Source of the DNA: Blastococcus sp. CPCC 205250
GTDB taxonomy: Bacteria > Actinomycetota > Actinomycetes > Mycobacteriales > Geodermatophilaceae
Assembly (NCBI RefSeq): GCF_019799925.1
Contig: NZ_JABGCG010000008.1
Span: forward strand, 1-64,000
Direction of reading: 5' to 3'
Length of the DNA stretch: 64,000 nt
Shown here: one piece after another, positions 19,246-28,878 of the stretch
Layout: every line of letters begins with the position of its first letter
Numbering within the stretch: position 1 is the stretch's first letter
The notes under the pieces: generated by a model
Told to the model about the DNA's origin: nothing
The model's database searches: none
Seen by the model: only the letters and a program-made list of their open reading frames with translations
Made by a program: the position numbers and the translations under genes

Positions 19246-19887
19246 TCACTCGAAGCTGACGGTGCCGGCCGCGTCGATGAGGGCGGTGACGTCCGCGGTG
19301 TCGGAGGAGTCCTCCGCGTTGACGGCCGTGCAGGGGACGCTCAGCCCGTCGGCGGCGATGAGCACCGTGCGCTCCCCGGCGTCGCAGCTGGCCTCGACCT
19401 CGATGCCCTCGGCCGCGAAGGCGTCGGCCAGCGCCGCCTCCACGTCGGTCAGCTGCACGTAGATCGCGTCGCTGCTGAACTGGACGTTGCCCTCGTCGTC
19501 GAGCTGCGTGAGCGTGTACGCGTAGTCCTGCCCCTGCAGCGTGACGGTGCACGTGCTCGTGGTGCCCTCGGCCAGCTCGACGTCGGCGGGGCAGTCGACC
19601 GAGTCCGGTGCGACGCCGGTCTGCTCCTGGACCTGGGCGGAGATCTGGCCCTCCGCGTCCGCCGTGTCCAGCGTCGAGGTGCCGAAGAGGAACCAGGCCC
19701 CGGCGCCGAGGCCGCCCAGGGTGATCACCGCACCGGCGACCGAGCCGACGACCAGGCCGGTGCGCCGCTTGCGGGCCGGCGGGTACCCGCCGCCCTGCGG
19801 GAAGGGCGCGTACTGGGGGGTCGCGTACGCGTGCGGGGCGTGCGGGGCGTACGGACCGGTGGCGCGCGGGTCCTGGATCTGGGTCAT
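19246..19887 (-). CDS. Membrane-anchored DUF4333 protein with two repeats
   Basis: 213 residues, with AGGGAGGA seven bases before ATG 19887. The N-terminus is a Pro/Tyr/Ala-rich cytoplasmic tail, then RKRR and a single membrane helix (about 43-68, TGLVVGSVAGAVITLGGLGA). The outer part holds two DUF4333-like units, each with a pair of cysteines: one around VDCPADVELAEGTTSTCTV and one around EASCDAGER to LSVPCTAV. DUF4333 proteins are common in actinobacterial envelopes, and their function is unknown. The cysteine pairs probably form disulfides outside the cell. Confidence 0.85.
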   Translation of the reverse strand: MTQIQDPRATGPYAPHAPHAYATPQYAPFPQGGGYPPARKRRTGLVVGSVAGAVITLGGLGAGAWFLFGTSTLDTADAEGQISAQVQEQTGVAPDSVDCPADVELAEGTTSTCTVTLQGQDYAYTLTQLDDEGNVQFSSDAIYVQLTDVEAALADAFAAEGIEVEASCDAGERTVLIAADGLSVPCTAVNAEDSSDTADVTALIDAAGTVSFE

Positions 19888-20009
19888 GGTTCCTCCCTGG
19901 GTTGCTGGTGGGAGGACCGTGCCGGGCGCCTCTTCGGCTGCACTTGCACCGCGCTTGGGGCGCGGCTGCGGCCGAGGTGGGCGGCCCGCGGGCCGGGCGG
20001 GGACCGTGC

Positions 20010-20213
20010 TCAGCAGCGCCCGCAGCGGTGGACGGCGCGGTGCGTGGCGGTCGCCGCGACGTGGGCGCCGTCGCGCGACCCGAAGGGGCCGTGCCACCGG
20101 CCGTTCTCCGGCCGGGTGCCCTGCTTCCCCTGCCCGTGGTTGCAGTGCACGCAGTGCGCCAGGTGGATGGTGGCCCGGTCGCCGCGACGGTCCTCGTACA
20201 CCCAGTACCGCAT
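20010..20213 (-). CDS. Small zinc-ribbon-like hypothetical protein
   Basis: 67 residues from ATG 20213. It begins MRYWVYEDRRGDRATIHL, has CVHCNHGQGK in the middle, then GRWHGPF, and ends HRCGRC: two CxxC pairs that could bind zinc. I recall similar short actinobacterial proteins with the order W-x-Y-x-D, H-x-x-x-C-x-x-C-N-x-G-x-G, W-x-G-P-F, C-x-x-C, but know no function for them. The conserved-looking pattern and codon choice support a real gene. It lies between the DUF4333 gene and the tRNA. Confidence 0.62.
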   Translation of the reverse strand: MRYWVYEDRRGDRATIHLAHCVHCNHGQGKQGTRPENGRWHGPFGSRDGAHVAATATHRAVHRCGRC

Positions 20214-20278
20214 CCCGGGACCGTAGCTCCGGGGTCCTGCCGGACCGGGACGGCCGGACGGGCACGGCGAGACGACGG

Positions 20279-20351
20279 CGCGCCCGGCAGGGATCGAACC
20301 TGCGACCAAGTGCTTAGAAGGCACCTGCTCTATCCGCTGAGCTACGGGCGC
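20279..20351 (-). tRNA. tRNA-Arg (anticodon TCT)
   Basis: Read on the minus strand it folds into a standard cloverleaf: acceptor GCGCCCG with CGGGCGC, D-arm GCTC...GAGC, anticodon loop CTTCTAA with anticodon TCT, and T-arm GCAGG-TTCGATC-CCTGC. The anticodon stem has one G-T wobble. The discriminator is G and no CCA is encoded. It reads AGA codons, which are rare in this genome. Confidence 0.97.
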
Positions 20352-20394
20352 TCGCGGCTGATCATCGCACCCGGCCGCCGCCCGGCAGGGCAGC

Positions 20395-20814
20395 ATGACC
20401 GCCGTGGATCTGGCTGACTTCCTGCTCGCACGGATCACCGAGGACGAGAACGCCGCGCGCGGCTCGACCCCCGGTCCCTGGCGGTGGTTCCCCGGCCGGG
20501 CGGGCCTGCCCGCCTTCCTCGAGTCCGTCGGGGCGAAGGCGACGCACTGGGTGGAGGGGCAGTCGTTCGAGGCGCCGACCGTCGTCCTGGGCACCAACCA
20601 GGGCGTGATGCTGCGGGTCCGGGGCCGCGACGCCGAGCACATCGCGGCCTGGCACCCCACCCGGGTCCTCGATGAGTGCCGGGCCAAGCGGCAGGTCGTG
20701 GAGGCCGGCGTCCGGGCCGACGGTGCGGCCGCCGCGGCCTACGACGCCGTGCTGCGGGCCCTCGCGCTGCCCTACGCCGACCACCCGGACTTCCGCGCGG
20801 AGTGGCGGCCCTGA
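20395..20814 (+). CDS. DUF6221 family protein
   Basis: 139 residues matching the pattern I know for DUF6221: DLADFLLARITEDENAA at the start, TPGPWR, then HIAAWHPTRVLDECRAKRQ, and the closing ALPYADHPDFRAEWRP. Such proteins are common in actinobacteria, often phage-associated, and their function is unknown. Here the gene stands alone beside a tRNA-Arg gene on the opposite strand. I looked for phage genes or attachment-site repeats around the tRNA and saw none. Confidence 0.85.
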   Translation: MTAVDLADFLLARITEDENAARGSTPGPWRWFPGRAGLPAFLESVGAKATHWVEGQSFEAPTVVLGTNQGVMLRVRGRDAEHIAAWHPTRVLDECRAKRQVVEAGVRADGAAAAAYDAVLRALALPYADHPDFRAEWRP

Positions 20815-20956
20815 CGCGGCCTCCCTCCACAGCCGGAGGCGCCGTCCACAGATGACCGCGGGCCGTGGGCGCAGGCGGCGGGGGAGCGGAGGGTCGGACC
20901 CGGGCCGGCACGGTGCCGGACCCGCCGCTCCGGCGCCCTCGACCGAGGAGAACCCC

Positions 20957-21475
20957 ATGCCCGACACCGACATCACCGTGGTGGGCCGCGTGGCCAGCCC
21001 ACCCCGCCGCGCCCGGCTCGACAACGGCGGCACCGTGACGAACTTCCGCATCGCCTCGACCGCCCGGCGCTTCGACCGGGCCACCCAGGAGTGGGTCGAC
21101 GGCGAGACCTTCTGGTCCGACGTCGAGTGCTGGGGCGACCTCGGCGGCAACGTCGCCAGGAGCCTGAGCAAGGGCGACGCCGTGGTGGTCGTCGGCCGGC
21201 TGTGGACCCGGGACTACGAGTCGCAGAACGGGCGCGGCAGCACCTCGCAGATCCGGGCCGAGTCGGTCGGGCCCGACCTGCGCCACGGCTGGGCCGAGTA
21301 CCAGCGCGCGCCCCGCGCCGCCCGCCCGGAGGCCGCCCCCGCCGACCCGGCCGGGGAGTTCGAGGAGCCGGGGCCGTTCGACGGGCCGCTCACCGGCGAG
21401 GACTACATCGTGGAGGGCGAGGCGTTGTCCCCGGTGGACCTCGATCCGGACGTCCGGGAACCGGCTCTCCACTAG
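20957..21475 (+). CDS. ssb: Single-stranded DNA-binding protein paralogue
   Basis: 172 residues from ATG 20957 with GAGGAGA upstream. The OB-fold covers about 1-110: DITVVGRVASPPRRARL, VTNFRIASTARR, FWSDVECWGDLGGNVARSL, DAVVVVGRLWTRDYE. The tail is acidic but ends DPDVREPALH and lacks the DDIPF-like tip of the main bacterial SSB, so binding partners that recognise that tip may not bind. This is probably the second actinobacterial SSB (like Rv2478c) rather than the one encoded with rpsF. ettA follows after a hairpin, as in M. tuberculosis. Confidence 0.9.
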   Translation: MPDTDITVVGRVASPPRRARLDNGGTVTNFRIASTARRFDRATQEWVDGETFWSDVECWGDLGGNVARSLSKGDAVVVVGRLWTRDYESQNGRGSTSQIRAESVGPDLRHGWAEYQRAPRAARPEAAPADPAGEFEEPGPFDGPLTGEDYIVEGEALSPVDLDPDVREPALH

Positions 21476-21514
21476 CCGCCCGGAACTGGGAGGATCGGGG
21501 CAGAGAACGCAGGG

Positions 21515-21541
21515 GGCGGGGCCGGTCCGGCCGGCCCCGCC
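21515..21541 (+). terminator. Hairpin between ssb and ettA
   Basis: Perfect 11-base GC-only stem (21515-21525 with 21531-21541), loop TCCGG, lying 39 bases after the ssb stop and 37 bases before the ettA start. Probably terminates ssb; a role in the ettA leader is possible. Confidence 0.6.
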
Positions 21542-21578
21542 ACCCCCACGCGAACCCGACGGAAGGCTCCCTGGCCCA

Positions 21579-23249
<1,671 letters not shown>

Positions 23250-23262
23250 GGCGGGCCCCCGC

Positions 23263-23293
23263 ACCGGCCGGAGCGCATCGCGCTCCGGCCGGT
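23263..23293 (+). terminator. Hairpin terminator after ettA
   Basis: Perfect 14-base stem (23263-23276 with 23280-23293; ACCGGCCGGAGCGC) with a three-base loop, 13 bases after the ettA stop. The next gene starts 20 bases beyond it. Confidence 0.75.
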
Positions 23294-23313
23294 CGGTGCG
23301 GCAGGCTGACCGC

Positions 23314-23727
23314 GTGAGGCACACCGTGCAGGTCCCCATGCGCTGGTCGGACATGGACGCCTACGGGCACGTCAACAACGTCGTGTTCCTGCAGTACTTC
23401 GAGATGGCCCGCGTCGACCTGTTCTTCGAGCGGGCCTCGCTCGAGGAGCGCACCGGGCTGCGCCGGGGCACGGTCGTGGCGTCCCACGACATCCGGTACC
23501 GGCTCCCCGTCGTCTACAGCGCCCGACCGCTGGACGTGCAGATCTGGGTCTCGGGCATCCGGGCCGCCGCGTTCACCTGCCACTACGAGGTGTTCGACGG
23601 AGACCGGCTCGCGGTCACCGGCAGCACCCTGCTGGTGCCCTACGACTTCGACATCGCCCGGCCCCGCCGGCTCACCGGCGAGGAGCGCGAGTTCCTCGCC
23701 CGCTGGGACGACGCGCCCGCCGGGTGA
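23314..23727 (+). CDS. Acyl-CoA thioesterase (hot-dog fold, 4HBT-like)
   Basis: 137 residues from GTG 23314 (GTG 23296 is an in-frame alternative inside the upstream hairpin's flank). The motif MRWSDMDAYGHVNNVVFLQY carries the catalytic Asp and the N-terminal hot-dog helix of the 4-hydroxybenzoyl-CoA thioesterase/YbgC group. Members hydrolyse short or aromatic acyl-CoA thioesters in the cytoplasm. It follows ettA directly; in M. tuberculosis Rv2475c (same family) is separated from the ABC-F gene by the glutamate dehydrogenase gene, absent here. It is convergent with the MBL-fold gene, with a repeated hairpin between them. Confidence 0.9.
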   Translation: MRHTVQVPMRWSDMDAYGHVNNVVFLQYFEMARVDLFFERASLEERTGLRRGTVVASHDIRYRLPVVYSARPLDVQIWVSGIRAAAFTCHYEVFDGDRLAVTGSTLLVPYDFDIARPRRLTGEEREFLARWDDAPAG

Positions 23728-23734
23728 CCCGCGC

Positions 23735-23774
23735 CGCTCGTGCTCTGCCCGGCACCGTGGGCAGAGCACGAGCG
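23735..23774. repeat. Perfect 16-bp hairpin, copy 2 of the dispersed stem
   Basis: Arms 23735-23750 and 23759-23774, eight-base loop, core stem GCTCGTGCTCTGCCC identical to the copy at 15885-15926. It sits between two convergent genes and can serve as a bidirectional terminator. Confidence 0.8.
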
Positions 23775-23790
23775 CAGCGGAGGTGCCCGC

Positions 23791-24558
23791 TCAGCCGCCC
23801 GTCGCGGCGGACGCACCCGGTGGCGGGACGGGCCCGTGCAGCCGCGCCCCCTCGGCCGCCAGCCGCGCGTCGTAGGCGTCGGCGAGGTCCCGGAGCGCCT
23901 GCTCGCAGTCCCCGGCGAAGGCCGGCCCGTGCATGAGCGCGAGCGTCGCGGGCTGCAGGTCGGCCAACGCGCGGATCGCCGGTGCGGTGCCCGGCGTGAG
24001 GCAGGTGGCGCGGAAGGCGTCCTCGGCCTGCAGCGCCGGGCCGACGACGTCCCGCTCGGTCAGCGCCGGGCTGCTGCCGAAGGCCGTGAACAGGTCGCCG
24101 CACAGCAGCGTGCCCGTCGTCTCCTCGAACAGCACGCGGGCGTCCCACCCGTGCGGCACGTGCGGCGTGTCGATGTGCCGCAACCGCCGGCTCCCGACGT
24201 CGATCACCTCGCCGTCGGCCAGGCGCCGCGGCGGCCGGTCGGCGAGGTCGTCGATCGACACGAGGCAGCCCATCGCGCCGTGCGCGACCTCGGCCCGCGG
24301 CGACGCCGCCAGCCAGGAGTTCATCGCCCCGCACTCGTCGGCCTCGACGTGGCCGAAGGTGATCCAGCGCAGTTCCTCCACCGGCACCACGCGCGCCACC
24401 GCCTCCGAGACCAGGGGGAACAGCACGCGCGGTCCGGTGTGGAACAACAGCGGCTCGTCGCCGACGACCAGGTACTGGTTGAACTGGAAGTCGGCCTCCG
24501 GGATGTACGTCGACAGCCGGTACAGGTCCGGCGCGATCTCGTTGACGGCGGTTTCCAC
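23791..24558 (-). CDS. MBL-fold metallo-hydrolase, diiron flavoprotein (ODP)-like
   Basis: 255 residues. It starts ETAVNEIAPDLYRLSTYIPE and contains FGHVEADECGAMNSW, the H-x-E-x-D variant found in the oxygen- or NO-reducing diiron domains of flavodiiron proteins. Further ligands appear in HVPHGWDARVL, LLCGDLFTAFG and MHGPAF. The flavodoxin domain of true flavodiiron proteins is absent. It might act on NO or O2 with a separate flavin partner, or as a hydrolase; the sequence does not decide. It lies downstream of the AfsR-like regulator gene on the same strand, with an 81-base gap. Confidence 0.82.
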   Translation of the reverse strand: METAVNEIAPDLYRLSTYIPEADFQFNQYLVVGDEPLLFHTGPRVLFPLVSEAVARVVPVEELRWITFGHVEADECGAMNSWLAASPRAEVAHGAMGCLVSIDDLADRPPRRLADGEVIDVGSRRLRHIDTPHVPHGWDARVLFEETTGTLLCGDLFTAFGSSPALTERDVVGPALQAEDAFRATCLTPGTAPAIRALADLQPATLALMHGPAFAGDCEQALRDLADAYDARLAAEGARLHGPVPPPGASAATGG

Positions 24559-24639
24559 TGCGACTCCTCCTCGAGGGCCGACGGACCGGGAGTGGAGTGT
24601 CCCGCCGGCGGGGCGATCGGCACACCCCCTCCGGCGCGC

Positions 24640-27540
24640 TCAGCCGGCGACCGGATCGCCGGTCGGGTGCGTGAGGCGCAGCGCGAGCGCGACGGCCCCG
24701 GCGTCGCCCAGCCGGGCGCCCTCGGCGAGGTGGCCGTCGACCGCCGGACCGAGCGCCTCCCGCAGCAGCGCCTCCGTCGCGGCCTCCCGTGCCGAGTCCG
24801 CGCCGAAGCTGCGGGGCGCCCGGTCGCTGGCGCGCACCGCGCCGAGCAGCACGGCGGCGTCGGCACAGCGGCCCACCCGCCCCAGCGCCTCGACCAGGGC
24901 ACGCATCGCCACCCACAGCTGGGTCCAGGCGCCCAGCCGGTGCCACGTGTCGACCAGCGGCCGCAGCTCGCCGGGGTCGCCGGCCGTCGGCGTGTCCCGC
25001 CGCAGGCCCGACGTCAGCAGCGTGTGCCGGGCCAGGCCGGCCACGAAGGTGGAGTCCACCGACTCCGCGCGCTCGATCGCCTCCCGCAGGTGCTGCTCGG
25101 CCTCGGCGTCCCCCCGTTCGGCCCGCCGCTCGCCGCAGGCGTAGGCGGCCCACGCCCAGCCGGTGGGGGAGTCCAGCCGGGCGGCGAGCTCCAGCAGCCG
25201 CGTCTCGTCCGCGGCCGCGGCCGCGTCGTCCCCGGCGTAGGTGTCGGCCAGCAGCACGTCCACCGCGGCGGTGAGCTGCAGCTCCCGGTCACCGGTGACC
25301 GTGCCGTCGGCGGCCGCCGCGGCCGCCTCCGCGCGCCCGGCCGCGACGTCCCCGCGGAACGTGTGCACGTTGGCCAGGGCCTCGTGCGCCCAGCCGGTCG
25401 CGCCCTCGGCGGAGGCGGCGGCGAGGGCCGAGCGCGCCCAGGCCTCGGCGGCGTCCAGCTCCCCGCGCTGCCAGCCGGAGGTCGCCAGCAGCCCGAGCAG
25501 GCGGACCGCCGCCGGGCTCGCCGGCGTGCGCGCCACCCGCGTGCCGGGGTCCAGCACGCCGGCGGCGGCGAGCGCCTGCTCCACCAGCCGGGTCAGGTCC
25601 ACCCGGCCCCGCACCCACGCCAGCTCCCCGGCCACCTGGGACAGCCGCAGGAGGTCCTCGACCGGCCCCTGCTCGCACAGCCACGCGTGCGCGCGCCGCA
25701 GGTCGGGGAGGGCGGCGTCGAAGCGGGCGACCGCGACGGCCTCGGACGGGCCGCGCCGCAACGCCTGCACGTCCTCGGCCAGGGACACCGCCCACGCCGC
25801 GTGCCGGGCGCGCAGCGCGGGCAGCGCCGGGTCGGTCGCCAGCCTCGACCGGCCGAAGGCGCGCAGCGTCTCCAGCATCCCGAACCGGGCCGGGGTGCCC
25901 GGCACCCGCACGACCAGCGACCTCGCGACAAGCTCCGGCAGCGCGGCGGCGTCCCCGCACACGGCGGCCACCGCCGTGGACTCCACCGGACCGGCGAAGA
26001 CCGACAGCCGCTCGAACAGCTGCTGCTGCCGCGGCTCCAGCAGGCGGTGCGACCACGCCACCACCTCGCGCAGCGACCGGTGCCGCGGGGCGGCGGTCCG
26101 CCGGCCGCCCTCGAGCACCTCGCCGTCGGGGGAGTCCAGGGCCTCGAGGAGACCGGAGACCCCGAGCACGCCCACGCGCGCCGCGGCGAGCTCCAGCGCC
26201 AGGGGCAGGCCGTCCAGCCGGCGGCACAGCAGCGCCACCGGCTCGCCGTCGAGCACCGCGTCGGGGTGCTGCGCGGTCACCCGCGACCGCAGCAGGCGCA
26301 CGGCGTCCGCCTCGGGCAGCGGCCGCACCGGGTGCACGTGCTCGCCGTCGACCCGCAGCGCCTCCCGGCTGGTGGTCAGCACGTCGACCCCGGGCGCGTG
26401 CAGCACGACCGTCTCGACGAGCGCGGCCACCTCGTCGACGACGTGCTCGCAGTTGTCGAGCACCAGCAGCTGCCGGCGGACGGCCAGGACGCCCAGCACC
26501 TGCTCGACCAGCGGCTCGGTCCCCGGCCCGGCCACCCGCAGCGCGGCGGCGACGGCGGGGTGCACGTCGTCCCCGCCGCCCCGGCCGAACTCCACGACCA
26601 GCACGCCGTCGGGGTAGCGGTCGGCCACCGCGGCGGCGGCGTGGCGGGCCAGCCGGGTCTTGCCCACCCCGCCCGGTCCGCACAGCGTCACCACCCGGCA
26701 GCCGCCCAGGAGCTCGGCGACGGCGCGCAGGTCGTCGTCCCGGCCGACGAACGAGCTGACCGGCAGGGGCGGCGCGGCCGGGACACCGGCGCCCGGGGAG
26801 CCGGCCGTCGGGGGCGGCGGGACCTCCTGCCGGAGCACCTGCGTCTCCAGCGCCTGGAGCTCCGCCGAGGGATCGAGCCCGAGCTCCGCGGCCAGCCGCC
26901 GGCGCAGGGCGGCCAGCGCCAGCACCGCGTCCGCCTGCCGGCCGCAGCGGACCAGCCCGCGCGCCAGCAGGGCGACGCCGCCCTCGCGCAGCGGGTGCCC
27001 GGCGACCAGCGCCTCCGCCGCGGCGACCGCCTCGGCCGACCGGCCCAGGTCCAGCAGGGCCTGCACCCGCTGCTCGACGGCGTCCGCGTACCGGGCCTCC
27101 AGCGCGGCCACGACCGGCTCGACGTCGGGTCCCTCCACGTCGGCGAACGGCCGGCCGCGCCAGAGCGCGAGCGCGCCGTCCAGCCGGGCCAGCCGCTCGG
27201 CGGGCCCGAGGGCGCTCCCCGCCCCGGCGACGGCGTCGGTGAAGGCCGTGACGTCGACCTCCTCGCGCGGCGCCGCCAGCCGGTAGCCGGTCGGCAGCGT
27301 CTCGATCCGGACGGCGGGCGGCAACGCCCGGCGCAGCCGCGCGGCGACGGTCTGCAGGGCGCCGGCGGGGCCGGTCGGCGGTGCTCCCGGCCACACGAGC
27401 CCCACCAGCGCGTCGGCCGTGCTCCCGTGCGGCGCTGAGGCGACGAGGGCGGCCAGCAGCCGCCGCTGCCGCTCGGAGCGCACCGGGACGCCCGCGAGCA
27501 GCACCGGGCCGAGCACGGCGACGGCGGCCACGGCGGTCAT
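24640..27540 (-). CDS. AfsR/SARP-family transcriptional regulator with BTAD and NTPase domains
   Basis: 966 residues from ATG 27540. Residues 1-90 are a winged-helix DNA-binding domain (VAVLGPVLLAGVPV, RQRRLLAALV, PTGYRLA). Residues about 95-235 form the bacterial transcriptional activation domain (BTAD). A linker leads to an NB-ARC-like ATPase with Walker A GPGGVGKT (287-294) and LLVLDNCEHV as Walker B. The C-terminal 400 residues are alanine-rich helical repeats of TPR type. Such proteins are ATP-dependent activators of secondary metabolism or development. The divergent methyltransferase gene is the obvious candidate target, and two TGACAGC repeats lie between them. No effector is recognisable. 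Confidence 0.9.
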   Translation of the reverse strand: MTAVAAVAVLGPVLLAGVPVRSERQRRLLAALVASAPHGSTADALVGLVWPGAPPTGPAGALQTVAARLRRALPPAVRIETLPTGYRLAAPREEVDVTAFTDAVAGAGSALGPAERLARLDGALALWRGRPFADVEGPDVEPVVAALEARYADAVEQRVQALLDLGRSAEAVAAAEALVAGHPLREGGVALLARGLVRCGRQADAVLALAALRRRLAAELGLDPSAELQALETQVLRQEVPPPPTAGSPGAGVPAAPPLPVSSFVGRDDDLRAVAELLGGCRVVTLCGPGGVGKTRLARHAAAAVADRYPDGVLVVEFGRGGGDDVHPAVAAALRVAGPGTEPLVEQVLGVLAVRRQLLVLDNCEHVVDEVAALVETVVLHAPGVDVLTTSREALRVDGEHVHPVRPLPEADAVRLLRSRVTAQHPDAVLDGEPVALLCRRLDGLPLALELAAARVGVLGVSGLLEALDSPDGEVLEGGRRTAAPRHRSLREVVAWSHRLLEPRQQQLFERLSVFAGPVESTAVAAVCGDAAALPELVARSLVVRVPGTPARFGMLETLRAFGRSRLATDPALPALRARHAAWAVSLAEDVQALRRGPSEAVAVARFDAALPDLRRAHAWLCEQGPVEDLLRLSQVAGELAWVRGRVDLTRLVEQALAAAGVLDPGTRVARTPASPAAVRLLGLLATSGWQRGELDAAEAWARSALAAASAEGATGWAHEALANVHTFRGDVAAGRAEAAAAAADGTVTGDRELQLTAAVDVLLADTYAGDDAAAAADETRLLELAARLDSPTGWAWAAYACGERRAERGDAEAEQHLREAIERAESVDSTFVAGLARHTLLTSGLRRDTPTAGDPGELRPLVDTWHRLGAWTQLWVAMRALVEALGRVGRCADAAVLLGAVRASDRAPRSFGADSAREAATEALLREALGPAVDGHLAEGARLGDAGAVALALRLTHPTGDPVAG

Positions 27541-27585
27541 GGTGGCCGCGTCGGGGTGCCGGCGGAAGGGGGCGGCGCCGGGAGC

Positions 27586-27614
27586 TGACAGCCGGGCGAG
27601 ACCGGGATGACAGC
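27586..27614. promoter_or_regulatory. Candidate SARP operator: TGACAGC direct repeat, 22-base period
   Basis: TGACAGC occurs at 27586-27592 and 27608-27614, exactly 22 bases apart, in the 155-base gap between the regulator (minus) and the methyltransferase (plus). SARP proteins typically bind direct heptamer repeats spaced 11 or 22 bases. The match is suggestive only. Confidence 0.4.
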
Positions 27615-27695
27615 GGCGCCGTCCAGCATCGGCGGCGCCGGGCCACCACCGGCGGCCGGCGACCGGGGCCGGCGTCCTCATCGACGGGAGCACCC

Positions 27696-28826
27696 ATGAC
27701 CTCGACCGACGTCCGCACCGAGCCGGACACCGCCACCACCGGTGACACCACTGCCACCGAGGCCCTCACCGGCCGCCTGTTCGACACCGTGCTGGCCGTG
27801 CTCGACGCGCAGGCCGTCTACCTCGGGGACCGCCTGGGCTGGTACCGGGCCCTCGCCGGCGCCGGGCCGGTCACCCCGGCCGAGCTCGCCGCACGCACCG
27901 GCACCGCCGAGCGGTACACCCGCGAGTGGCTGGAGCAGCAGGCGGTCACCGGCATCCTCACCGCCGCCGACGACCCGGAGCGGCCCGGCGACGCCCGCGC
28001 CCGCCGGTTCAGCCTCCCGGCCGCCGCCGTCGAGCCCCTCACCGACGGGCTCAGCCCCGCCCACGTCGTCCCCCTGGTCCGGTTCGTCGTCGGCGCGGGC
28101 AAGCAGGTCGACGCGCTGGCCGAGGCCTACCGGACCGGCGGCGGCGTCTCCTGGGCGCAGCACGGCAGCGACGTCCGCGAGGCGCAGGCGGCGGCCAACC
28201 GGCCGCTGTTCCTCGGCGCGCTCGGCCGCGACCACCTCCCCTCGATCCCCGACGTCGACGCCGCACTGCGGGCCGGCGGCCGGGTGGCCGACGTCGGCTG
28301 CGGCTTCGGCTGGTCGGCCATCGGCATCGCGCTGGCCTATCCCGAGGCGACGGTGGACGGCTTCGACGTCGACGAGCCCTCGGTCCGCGCGGCCCGGCGC
28401 AACGCCGAGGAGGCCGGCGTCGCCGACCGGGTGCGCTTCTCCGCCGTCGACGCCGCCACGGTCGCCGGCGACCGCCCCTACGACGTCGTCACCGCGTTCG
28501 AGTGCATCCACGACCTGGCCGACCCGGTGTCGGTGCTGACCGCGATGCGGCGGCTGGCGGGCGGCACCGGCACCGTGCTGGTCATGGACGAGCGGGTCGC
28601 CGAGACGTTCACCGCGCCCGGCGACGAGGTCGAGCGGCTGATGTACGGCTACAGCCTGGTCTGCTGCCTGGCCGACGGGCTGGCCGACAGCCCCTCGGTG
28701 GGCACCGGCACGGTGATGCGCCCGGCCACCCTGCGCGGCTACGCCCGGGAGGCCGGGTTCGCCGACGCCGAGGTGCTGGACGTGCAGGACGACTTCTTCC
28801 GCTTCTACCGGCTGGTGGACGGCTGA
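27696..28826 (+). CDS. Class I SAM-dependent methyltransferase with N-terminal winged-helix domain
   Basis: 376 residues from ATG 27696, GGGAG six bases upstream. Residues about 25-110 form a winged-helix/dimerisation domain (LFDTVLAVLDAQAVYLGDRL, TPAELAARTGTAERYTREWL) like that of Rv2258c-type methyltransferases. The catalytic Rossmann domain follows, with motif I VADVGCGFGWSA and FDVDEPSVRAARRNA. Motif II is near YDVVTAFECIHDL. The substrate is unknown; small secondary metabolites are usual for this architecture. It diverges from an AfsR-type regulator gene, a hint that it is the regulated target. Confidence 0.87.
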   Translation: MTSTDVRTEPDTATTGDTTATEALTGRLFDTVLAVLDAQAVYLGDRLGWYRALAGAGPVTPAELAARTGTAERYTREWLEQQAVTGILTAADDPERPGDARARRFSLPAAAVEPLTDGLSPAHVVPLVRFVVGAGKQVDALAEAYRTGGGVSWAQHGSDVREAQAAANRPLFLGALGRDHLPSIPDVDAALRAGGRVADVGCGFGWSAIGIALAYPEATVDGFDVDEPSVRAARRNAEEAGVADRVRFSAVDAATVAGDRPYDVVTAFECIHDLADPVSVLTAMRRLAGGTGTVLVMDERVAETFTAPGDEVERLMYGYSLVCCLADGLADSPSVGTGTVMRPATLRGYAREAGFADAEVLDVQDDFFRFYRLVDG

Positions 28827-28878
28827 GGCCCACGGTGGCCGGACCTCCGCCGGGAGCACGCGCCGTACCCTGCGACCC

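Noticed and set aside
20279..20814. tRNA-Arg plus DUF6221 as an integration site
   Set aside because: No integrase gene and no repeat of the tRNA 3' end found nearby.
23740..27438. 1232-codon open frame on the plus strand
   Set aside because: It lies antisense to the MBL and AfsR-type genes and reads as Arg/Gly/Pro-rich filler; such long open frames are expected at this GC content.
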